64,000 nucleotides of DNA from Onchidella celtica (lineage: Eukaryota > Mollusca > Gastropoda > Systellommatophora > Onchidiidae), in NCBI GenBank assembly GCA_963931925.1, contig OZ007575.1, positions 38,446,846 to 38,510,845 on the forward strand, read 5' to 3'. How positions within the stretch are numbered: the first letter of the stretch is position 1; each line of letters starts with the position of its first letter. Below the pieces are notes generated by a model that was given only the letters and a program-made list of their open reading frames with translations, did no database searches and had not been told where the DNA came from. Positions 34,605 to 44,500 of the stretch are shown here, piece by piece. A program made the position numbers and the translations under genes.

Positions 34605-36792
34605 GTGCACAAAGGGGTGAGTTAGTCTTCTAGTTCTATAGGGATGTTGTTGTTTTTTTTACGGTAAACGCCCGGCTCGACAATTCCCTGCCTAGAATTC
34701 TGGCTAAAGGGACATGACTTTTCTTTTTATGGACCGTGTGAAAATGTCAGGTGATTTTTTTAAATGAAATTGGGAGGCGCACACTTGGCCTGTGCAAAAG
34801 AAGTTTGGGGGGCTAAACTGCACTTTTACCAGAGTGTAAAATTGTCTTTGAAGACTGGCTCATTTTGGGAGAATTCCTATATTTCATTAACATTGTACAG
34901 CTGCTATCTCTGATCTTTTAAGGAACCTGTCACCAGTGTGAACCATTATATTAGTCTGGCTGGGTCCACCATTGTCCAGAACAGTAGTCACAATTATTAT
35001 CTTCTGTTTGTTTTGTGTTATGTTGTAAACATTTCTATTTTCAAAGTTTAATTTGGACACAAGTTCAGCTTTTTTTTTTTTAATTTATAGTTCTTTAAGG
35101 TTTATTTCTGGTTAACCTTATGGTTTTCTGGAAGAAAAGAAGCCTATTTGTCAGCAAATACACACGAATATTATCAGTGTTGTGTTATCCAGCAAGACCA
35201 TTTGGTCTAACGGTAACTAAAATGTGGGTATGGATTAGATTTTGGAACAAGGTAAGCATTGCAGACACTGTGTCGCATTGCTTAATCTTCAGTAGTTCCA
35301 ACGTGACATGTCGCTGTAATCTTAATATGGCAGTAAGTCTAATGAGTATGCATATATACCACCAAAATACAAATTATTTTTCACGTAATAACCAAACAAG
35401 GCATATTTAATGTAAAATTTATACATTTTTATTAGGAAGCAAGTAGCTGCTACAACTCCCTACAACATAATGCTGAAATGTTGCACAAATGTGCGTGGCC
35501 ATTTAACTGAGTTAAAATCTGAAATCAGTCCTTTTGGCCAAATCATCCATTTTTAAGATTTATTCCCCAGTGTTATATGTGGTTGGTTTCACGACAAAAG
35601 GGCAAATAGATATCAGCAGCTGTAGGCCTACACCTAAAAAGTGAAAGCTTAACTTGTCTGTGTGACGAAGGGGCAAACTGCCAAAATCAGTGTTGTGAGA
35701 AATTCAGTTTTGAAATGCTACCATCACCATCAATTTCTCACATTTTCGGCGTACCACATAACACAAAAACTAAATGAGATTTAACAAAATTGCACATGTT
35801 GGATAAAACCCCTTGCAATATACTTTTGATGAGTAAATATCTCAAATTTGACCTATTCGCCCCTTCAACATACAGATAACCTAAGGGGTCGCCTTTTCGT
35901 CGTACAGCTGTTGTTATCTGTTCTCCCCCATCATCATGAAACTGTCGACAGGTATATCATTGAGAATAAAAAAGTAATGGACTTGTTTGGGATATTTTTT
36001 TTCTCGTAAAGGACATTGATTTGCAGCTCTTCATGCCCTGCAGATAAGCATTTGGAAATTCAACGATCCAGCGCATACTTTCCTTAATGGATAGAATTCA
36101 TTTGAGGGTTACATCAATAACAATAAATTTATTAACCTTTGCACATCACCTTGAGCTATGCTTAAGCACCCCAGTGCTGTGACTTTACTTGCTATATTCA
36201 TTCCTTTTTTTCTTCAGACACCTAAAAGACAAGTCTACTCTTCATATTCATGAATAGTACAGGAGCTATCACTATCTGAAATTGGAGTTCTGTGCAACAG
36301 TGATTATCAACTGGATGTTACAAAGCAAGAACAACAAGTTATCTCCATAGCGTTGGTAAATACAAACAAATGAAAGACATAAATTTTTGTTCATACTTTA
36401 TACTGCAACTGTTTCCTGTTTACTCTGTTACCTGGACATTTTTGTTTTTTTAATCATTAACTTTGTATTCTTTCCATTGACACGGCTGAAACACAAGTCA
36501 TAGATAAAACATGTCTTAGATCGAAATACTAAGCAAAACAAAATGGAGGTGAGATATTCAAGAGTGGAAAAAACGCAGAGTTGAAATGAGAAAACACTGT
36601 TATTAAAACTTAAATAATGGAATGAAACCAAACTGATCAAAGAGTTTATGAGAAGGTGGCATATAATGTCACAGTGAATTGATTCACTTCATGTAATCTT
36701 CATATCATATTCAAACCTACTGTCATTTGCAATGTAACAGGTTAATTAGGGTATATCAGAAAAACTATATTGTGTATGTTCTGTTGCTACAG
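34605..36792. other. Gene-free stretch
   Basis: AT-rich. The frame at 35120-35250 ends near a donor-like AAG|GTAAGC but has only a weak acceptor and no recognisable product. Nothing else is supported. Confidence 0.4.
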
Positions 36793-36912
36793 GTTGCTGT
36801 GGACATATGCACAAATTCTCAAAAACTGTTGAGCAAGTATCATTTGAATGATTTGAGTAAACAAACATTGTTACATTTGTCATTGGTAGAAGAGGAACGG
36901 ATGAGATTTTGA
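36793..36912 (+). other. Candidate terminal coding exon, unknown product
   Basis: A TTGCTACAG acceptor-like site is followed by 39 open codons of protein-like composition (VAVDICTNSQ to VEEERMRF) and TGA. No upstream partner exon or poly-A signal is convincing. It may be chance. Confidence 0.2.
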
Positions 36913-37017
36913 TGAAGATAAAGTTGACTTGCTGTGCACTTTTCTGGAAGTACAAGAAATATGATAAATATTATGGAGCCTTTCTATTTTTGGTAACCTT
37001 ATTTAGGCTACTTGTGT

Positions 37018-37217
37018 GTAGCCCCAATAAACACTCCCCTTAAAAGTATATTAAGTCACTCAATATATAACGGATTGTTTATTGGGGCCACATGTAGCCT
37101 TCATAACCAAACCCCACCCCTCAAACATTATTTATGGGCTACCCGTTTCTCTCTACGGTAATGTTGATCTCCGGGTAGCCCAAATTGTTATGAAGGCTGC
37201 ATGTAGCCCCAATAAAC
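37018..37217. mobile_element. Nested foldback element
   Basis: GTAGCCCCAATAAAC occurs at 37018-37032, inverted at 37077-37089 (as GTTTATTGGGGCC) and again at 37203-37217. Inside this, CATGTAGCCTTCATAAC (37090-37107) is mirrored at about 37187-37206. GGGCTACCCG (about 37136) is mirrored by CGGGTAGCCC (about 37172). The whole can fold as nested hairpins. Non-coding. Confidence 0.75.
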
Positions 37218-37232
37218 ACGCCCTTTTATTTT

Positions 37233-37665
37233 TAATTCTCAGGTGGAGGTGGAGCAGAAGCTGGGCTGTGCTTTGTTTAACATTTTTTTTTGGTGGGGGC
37301 AAGGTCAGGGCAGACTTATGTCATTAAACCTGGCTCTTGGAAGACAAGACATGGATATTTCAACGCTCCATCAAAGAATTTTAAAGATGATATTTCATAT
37401 TCTGAGTGTTAACCACCAAGCTGGGCATTTACTATGAAAATGTTGACCTAGAGAACTAACTCGCCAGGGCAAGCGGCTGCAACCCTCACCCCCTCACGGA
37501 CGCTCCTAAAGTTGCGTCCTTGTAATATCCTTATTGTGTGGCTCATGTGGAAGTCCTTCCAACGTTTGAACCGCTCTTGGACAACCACTATAATTAGGTG
37601 GATGATAATTATAAATGCCGAGAGATATTAGATAGACTGGACCCAGCCCTGAACAGAATCAAGTA
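37233..37665 (+). repeat. Dispersed repeat family D, copy 2
   Basis: Diverged direct copy of 33423-33735. Conserved blocks are at about 37233-37392 and 37563-37665, with non-homologous sequence between them. Confidence 0.7.
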
Positions 37666-37991
37666 AACAGGGCCTATGAGGTTGGCATACTTGTGTGTAA
37701 ACCTAAAAGTAAGGGAGTGGTCATTCTGCGCTCGCCTCCTGTGTGTAGATCTATGCCTGACCAAGACAGTGGTTACATGCTGCGCTACCTTTCAGGTGAA
37801 GGCACCACCAATCACTTTTTGAAAAGGAGAAACCGCCCTGCAATATAATGATGGCAACAAAGTGAAAAATTAATGCTTTCTCTTGAAATGAAGGCAAAAT
37901 TTATCAAAGACATGGACGAGGGTGTACAAAAACAGGGCTCAAATCTGTAGGGACAATGAAATTTTATTTCTTCCGGGAAAGACATAAATAA

Positions 37992-38068
37992 CGTTGCGCA
38001 CTTAAAGATACTTTGGCAATTGGTAATCAAAAAGAGCAGGCCAAACAGGCTGCTGCCAGGGCAAAATT
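37992..38068 (+). repeat. Truncated SINE 3' end
   Basis: It matches the last ~75 bp of the SINE at 38283-38554. The shared end is AACAGGCTGCTGCCAGGGCA in this copy and ACAGGCTGCTGCCCAGGCA in the other. The tRNA-like head is missing. Confidence 0.7.
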
Positions 38069-38282
38069 CATTAAAATTAATCCCTCCCCTTGGCGACGAC
38101 GCTTCTGCTCTAATTGTAAAATTGTGTCCCATGAATGTAAAACATGGGGGGGGGGCCATCGTTGTCGTCTTAGTAATGGTATGATATTCTTTTGGTCATG
38201 TCCCATGATTGTAAACCATGGGAGGTAATTGTTTTCAGCTTAGGAATGTTATAATATTATTATTTTTGGTTATATCCTATGT

Positions 38283-38554
38283 CCGGGGACAAGGTGGTCA
38301 AGAGGCAAGGTGCTCGCCTCTTGTGCCAAGGGTCCTGGGTTCGAAACCCGGGCTGTGCAGGCATGTTGGAAATTGGGTTTTTTCTCATATTTTCGTGTCC
38401 TTGATCCTTTTTGGGGGTAGGATCGAGTACCTAGTCTTCTTGGATAAGGACGAAAAATTCGGAGGGCCCGTGTGCACGTTGTGCAGGTTAAAGAAACCTT
38501 GGCAGTTGGAAATCGTAAAGAGTAGGCCGTACAGGCTGCTGCCCAGGCAAAATT
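38283..38554 (+). mobile_element. tRNA-derived SINE
   Basis: The head has a perfect Pol III B box (GGTTCGAAACC at about 38338) inside a CCTGGGTTCGAAACCCGGG hairpin, with an A-box-like region upstream. The acceptor stem is not paired, so it is not a functional tRNA gene. The body ends GCTGCCCAGGCAAAATT, shared with the truncated copy at 37992-38068. Confidence 0.7.
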
Positions 38555-38572
38555 GAAACTAAAAATTAATAG

Positions 38573-38653
38573 ATGTACATAGTTCATTATTAATTATTAA
38601 AAATTAATAATGAATATTAATAATTATTAAAAATAATAATGAACTATGTACAT
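38573..38653. repeat. AT-rich palindrome (81 bp)
   Basis: ATGTACATAGTTCATTATTA at the left end is mirrored exactly at the right end. The interior is A/T only except for one G. It lies just 3' of the SINE. Confidence 0.8.
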
Positions 38654-39353
38654 TTAGGGAGAACCCCTAAAGGCAGACTACACGGAGGAATGCACCTCCT
38701 GCATGCATGTCATTCCAGTGGATCAAATCAACACTGTCGAGAGGGGGAAAGTGCACCATACCCACAGCCCAGGCATGCAGCACAAAAACTATTTAGCTGC
38801 TGACCGTCTGCCAAGTTATATGTCCTATGATTATAAACCATGGGAAGTAACCGTTTTTCGTCTTAGTAATGTATGGGAGATAAACCCTTTTATTGTAGAT
38901 ATAATTCATATTTTCTTGATTATGACCTACGTTGATATACAAAATAGGAAATAAATCGTGTTGTCTTGGTAACATAGTTGTATTTTTTTAGTTATATACC
39001 ATGATTGTGAACAAAGTGGGACATGAATCTTGTCGTTTAGTAATGGTGTGATAATAATATATTATATATGTCTGATTGAAACGATGGGAAATAAACTTTG
39101 TCTTCTTAGTACTAGTGAGGTATTTTCTTGATTATGTCCCTGGACTGTGAACACAGTGGGAGATAATTGTTGTCGTCTTATTATAAGTGTTTTATTTTCT
39201 TGGTTATAATTCCCATGACTGTCAAGAAAAACGAGGGTCAAAGAAAGGTAATAAATAATATTCAAGACTGAATTTTGTCCAAAAATACTAGAAGAGACTT
39301 GAATAATTCTGGACGAGCGCAAGTTTCCTACTGTCAAGGTTTTTGTCTAGTCT

Positions 39354-39378
39354 CCTTCTCTCTCTCTTTCTCTCACTC

Positions 39379-39413
<35 letters not shown>
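39354..39413. repeat. (TC)n microsatellite
   Basis: About 60 bp of TC with a few interruptions. Confidence 0.95.
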
Positions 39414-39414
<1 letters not shown>

Positions 39415-39686
39415 AATGACAGAGACTGTGTGCAGTTTTTGTTTAGATATCGTATATCTTTTCCTGAAGCTGCAAATGTCTTTGGACTGAAGGTTTCTAT
39501 CAGTAGTTTCACCGCCTCCTTAAAACCTTCCCAAGTGCTGGAACAATTCTGCCACTCGGGCATGTGGAAAAGAGGGGAAATCTCCTCTTGTCTGTGCATC
39601 CAGCACGATTTAAGACTAGTTCTACTGTATTTTACAACAGGTTGTCCCTTGCAAGACTCTGCTCTAGTGCTTACTGAGTTTTAGGA

Positions 39687-40000
39687 TTCACCCTTGATTT
39701 CAATTTCTCCCCTTCCTCGGAGCTCTGGCCACTTGACTCCTCAGGCTGGCACACACACTCTGCAGAAATTTAAGTACACATTAATACATATTCATCAAAA
39801 TACATAAATCATATCATCATGAAATTTCCATTCATTCAACGAACAAAGACAGCACAAATTCCTACCACAAGATAAGTACTACGTGGACAAAGACTAAAGT
39901 AACAAATGCCCACTAACTACTAACTAAATATTACGAAATTGGACGAGCCCCCAGTGTCACAACGGACGAGCCCCCAGTGTCACAACGGACGAGCCCCCAG
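39687..40000 (-). repeat. Orphan primer-site array and leader beyond the 3' LTR
   Basis: It is identical by eye to 46462-46775, the primer-site array and first ~250 bp of the leader downstream of the 5' LTR. In a normal insertion unique flank should be here. It reads as the start of another head-to-tail copy using this LTR as its 5' LTR, cut off at 39687. Confidence 0.85.
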
Positions 40001-41238
40001 TGTCACAAATCCCAGACTGGGAGATGTAATAGTTATGACAGGACGACAATCACGAACAAACAAGTTTAACACTTAACAAAACAGCCCATCAGACTCACAC
40101 ATTTATTAAACATAATTATACATATAATAGCGCAATTACATACATTATATTATTGAAGTGACTGCCGTACAACGGCCTTATTCTCACACACACTCTCCCT
40201 CGGATCCACAATCCGGTAGTTACTCCTAAAGGCACTTCGGCCTCAGCCTCTCCCCTCAGGGTCTTAATAGCACATTAATAATTTACTGGCACCGCAGTCT
40301 CTCAATATCACCTTCCTATTGTCATACACCTTAGCATTCCCCTCGCACCTCAGCAGGGCAATAACACATTATTATTTCCATAGCCATCAACATGGCAACA
40401 ACATAATATCAGTTCACTAGCCTATCAACATGGCAACAATATAGTATCTCATTCACTCTCATATCTACGTCCCTGTCCGTGACCTGACTGCCACGACTTT
40501 ATGTGCCTCTACTGTCCTGCACTGACAGCCTCACTTCTGGCCTATGTGTGGCCTCCGGCCCTATGCTGGCCTATCCCCTGTGCTCATCGAGGTGGCTCTG
40601 CGGCCCGTCCCCGACACCTACAAGAATAACATTACATTGGTATAATACCCTACCATTTCTATTCACTCCACCTCTCCTTACAACCCATGAAGCGTACACA
40701 CACTAGTTCACCTTTCACTCACCACACATCTTACGGTAACACACCTCCATCGGAGTACACACTACTCACTCGCGCTACAAATCCGTGAACTCACTTTCAT
40801 CTATCGCTCGTGGCGCACATTGCTATATCCAATATCAAGGACTTCCACATTCCTCACATATACTTATTCACATCATGGTAATAGACGAATATAATATAAT
40901 ACATCAATCATAATAATCAATCAACGTTCTACATACCAGTCATAACTGGAAAGACTCTCACTAGTCTTCTCGACTGCTTCCCTTTATGTCCGCCCGATGG
41001 GCTCTTATTCACAGGTCCGATCCGTAGGACCTTCTAACTTGCAGTGATAGTAATCCAGCGCTTTCGCCTCATTCAGACTTCCACACCACTCATACACGCA
41101 CGCTTTTCCCACTTGTCTGCATGAGTTATTTTTACTCTTCCCCTTTCACGTCTTTTCCTATCCGTCTGTCGTGAGCTCTTCTTATTCTACACCCGCTCTG
41201 TAGCAATCCCCTTAATTGCACTCACTCCACTCGTGACA
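40001..41238 (-). repeat. 3' LTR of the second retrotransposon (1238 bp)
   Basis: On the minus strand it starts TGTCACGAGTGG (41238) and ends TTGTGACA (40001). A polyadenylation signal AATAAA lies at 40102-40107, about 100 bp before the end, as expected for R/U5. An internal ~38-bp duplication carries CAACATGGCAACAA. The 67-codon + frames inside both LTRs are not genes. Confidence 0.93.
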
Positions 41239-41259
41239 TCATCCGCCACCCCAAAAAAA
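41239..41259 (-). promoter_or_regulatory. Polypurine tract of the second retrotransposon
   Basis: Minus-strand TTTTTTTGGGGTGGCGGATGA abuts the 3' LTR and parallels the tract at 4664-4679. Confidence 0.85.
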
Positions 41260-41593
41260 TTAATGCAATTAATTTCAAATCGCATCAAGATGACTGTCAA
41301 CGAGTGAGCGTGAGCAATACCTACACTAGAAAAATGACCTAGCAGTTCCCCTAGTATATAGAATACCGAAATCAGGGGAAAATATGGGGATCAATATGGC
41401 CTGCAATATGCATATATGTGTCACATCATGAATAGCTAACTAATCACAATACTTAATACAGAATCAAAACCCAATCGACCTATCAACCATCCTTCATATC
41501 ATATTTATAATGTCAATATTTTAAAGTCGACTCATTCACACAAATCCTGTCAATGTTCCTGTCCTCCGATGTATAAGCTCCCGAAATCTTCCC
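41260..41593 (-). other. Retrotransposon 3' noncoding segment
   Basis: Between the gag-pol stop and the polypurine tract. No reading frame; no env. Confidence 0.7.
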
Positions 41594-44500
41594 CTAGGCT
41601 CGACTAAGGTAGTCGGCGATATGATTGCTGGTTCCTGGAATTGGTTGAATAACGAAGGTATACGGCTGCAAAGCCAATGCCCATCTAGACAAGCGTGGGC
41701 TGGACGAACGATTCTTCGACAAAAATGTCAGTGGCTTGTGGTCTGTCTGGATACAAAATTCTCGTCCCATGAGATAACGTCCTAGTTTCTGGACGGACCA
41801 GACAATGGCAAGACACTCACGCTCTATCACAGAATACTTTCTTTCTCTCTGCAATAACTTCCTACTGACATAACATACAGGATGGAGACATTCGTTCTTC
41901 TCCTGTAGAAGACAAGCGCCGACACCAGAGTCCGACGCATCCGTTCTGAGGATAAAATTAGATCGAAAATCGGGTAATATCAGAATGGGTGACGATGATA
42001 ATGCTGTCACCAAATTATCAAATGATGTCTGACATTCAGACGTCCACTGGACCTTATCGGGTTGTCCCTTCTTAGTAAGGTCAGTAAGAGAAGATGACAA
42101 GGAGGAAAAATTTGGAATGAACTTTCTGTAATAATTTAAAATTCCCACTAAGCTTCTGACTTGTTTCTTTGTTTTAGGGATTTGCAACCCTACTAACTTG
42201 TCAATTTTTGTTTCTTCAGGTCTCTGAACACCTCTACCCACAATATGTCCTAAGAATACTATCTCTGGACATGCCAAATCCATCTTTGCGGGTTTAGCAG
42301 TTAACCCAAAATGACGTAATCGTTGAAAAATTACTGTTAGTGTCTGAATATGATCAGACCATGTCGACGTATGGCATGCTATATCATCAAAGAATGACAC
42401 GACATTAGGTATGTCCTTCAACACCAATCTCATTAATCGTGCAAACGTCGCCGGTGCGTTTACCAACCCAAATGGCATGACCTTAAATTGGAATAATCCA
42501 ATGGGCGTTTGGAACGCCGTGTATTGTTTAGACTCCTCAGTAAGCGGGATTTCCCAATACCCTTTCGTCAAATCTATCTTGGAAAACCACGTGGACCCGG
42601 CCAATGAAGCTATTAATTCCTCCTGAAACGGAATAGGCTCCCTATCGCCTACCGTAATAGTGTTCAATCTTCGAAAATCAATACAGAACCGCACCGATCC
42701 ATCAAGTTTTTTCACGAGGACGATGGGTGATGAATACGGCGATGTTGATGGTTCTATCACATCTAACTTCAACATTGACTCAACTTCCTTTATGACCCTA
42801 TCCCTCGACGAAAAAGGCAACGGATACGGTCTAAGAAATACTGGCTTATCCGAAGTCAACTTTATTTGGTGCTGGATCACCGTAGTGCGACCCGGCAAAT
42901 CCGTAACAACATCCGGAAATGACGCTAACAGGGTCTCAAGTTCCCTACTCCTTGAACTCGTAAGGTCAGGGTTAATTTTTACGTCCCTGTAACCTTGTGT
43001 CGCAGTTAACTCCGGCAATTGAATTTGTAACTCTTCCTGCGCCTCGGTGTCGCTTACGTCACAGTCCAACTGGTCTACGACCCCCGTACAAGCAGTAGAG
43101 AAGACAGTCTCCTCTGGTCTTGTCTGTGCACACAGATACTGTGGTCTCTCATAAAATCTCTGTAGCATATTAACATGGAAAACCTTACTCGCTCCATCAA
43201 TGTGGATAGCGTAATCTACCTTTGAAACAACTCGCTCAATAACATAAGGGCCTTTCCATGTCATCAATAACTTATTATGGTCCGTAGGTAACAACAACAG
43301 AACCTTGTCTCCTGGCTTAAAAATTCTCAGTTTGGAACCTCTATCTTTATAGTCTTTTGCTCTTTTCGAAGCGATACCAGACGCTTCTTCCGCTATAGTG
43401 CGCGCCGAAGATAGTCTTTCTCTTAAATCAGCAAGGTCTATCGAAACCTTTTTAAACGGTTCCGAAACCGTGGAGATCTTTTGAAGAGGAGCCTGGGGTG
43501 TACGACCCCTATGCGTCGTCTTTTGGCACGCACTGCACGTCCTACAATATAACCGCACATCTCTGTATACTGACGGCCAATAAAAATCTTTCAGAACTCT
43601 CTCCTTGGTTCTAGTACTTCCCATATGACCCGCTAATGGAACATCATGGGCCAGATGCAATACTGTAGCAATCAACGACCGTGGCACGACGACCTGCTTT
43701 TGAACGGAAGCCACTGTGACGTACATACGGAACAGAATGCCCCCCTGGACAAAAAAAGAAGATGACCCGTTCCTATATTTCCTCGTTTTCTCGGTTCGCG
43801 CTTCCCCAAAACATGGGTTTAACGATGGATCCTCCCTTTGTAATCTCGCCAAGCGCTCTGGCGTGATATCTAGGTTGACCGCTGGCGTCGCCAAAGGTCT
43901 AATCTTGTCTATATCAGCTACCCGTCGACGTGTTTCGACCGCGGCGCAAAAGTCAATACCTTTTGATTGCGACCATGCTTGCACGTTCTCATCGGAAGGG
44001 GAAACTACCCGTGATACATTCCCAATGATGAGCTGGGCGCCTGGAAAACAACCAACGACTGCTTCGACTTCCCCGCTAAGGAAAGGTGTATCTATCATTA
44101 TTCTTGCCATGGGTAATTTCTCAATGGCCCCCGAAAATTGGATGCACGGGACAGTCTCACCTGTAAGCTGTGAATCCCGAATGCAGTCTCTATGCACTCC
44201 CACAACGGTAGATCCCGTATCTCGTAAAACCGAGACCGGTTCGTCCCCAACAAACCCCGGATAAACCCTAAGACCACCTCCTGTATGACATGAATTTATA
44301 ACGGGGATCTTTCTCCCACAAGGTAAAACACCGGAAGATAATAACTTCTCACAACTGGGACACTTAGAATACTGTCCGCCTCCGTTGTCCGATGTAACAC
44401 ACGCAGCCGCATGATGAAATTTATTTGGGGAACATGGACTGGAGCTACTGTCCACGTTCGCCGCTATCCTACCTGCAGGGCAGTTCACGCTGATGTGATC

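Larger units (their letters stand above)
38110..39235. repeat. Decayed ~80-bp tandem array, interrupted
   Basis: Units read roughly GTCCCATGATTGTAAACCATGG, then a GTCGTCTTAGTAATGGT-like half and an AT-rich spacer. Recognisable units start near 38130, 38203, 38820, 38995, 39068, 39140 and 39205. The array is split by the SINE and other sequence at about 38283-38810; remnants of TTATATCCTATG lie on both sides of that insertion. Confidence 0.65.

Noticed and set aside
38281-38356. Functional tRNA gene
   Set aside because: The B box is perfect but the acceptor stem does not pair and the sequence continues into a SINE body shared with 37992-38068.
39343-39684. Overlapping open frames on both strands left of the second retrotransposon
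   Set aside because: One end is microsatellite-encoded (poly Ser-Leu or Arg-Glu), neither strand has a recognisable domain or splice pair, and both cannot be real.
39656-39686. Resemblance of CTGCTCTAGTGCTTA to the missing MITE E end (CTGCTCTATGCTAA)
   Set aside because: The match is short, gapped and does not extend outward, so it cannot be distinguished from chance.
40503-40706. 67-codon + frame repeated at 47278-47481
   Set aside because: It lies antisense inside the two LTR copies, is duplicated only because the LTRs are, and has no domain.
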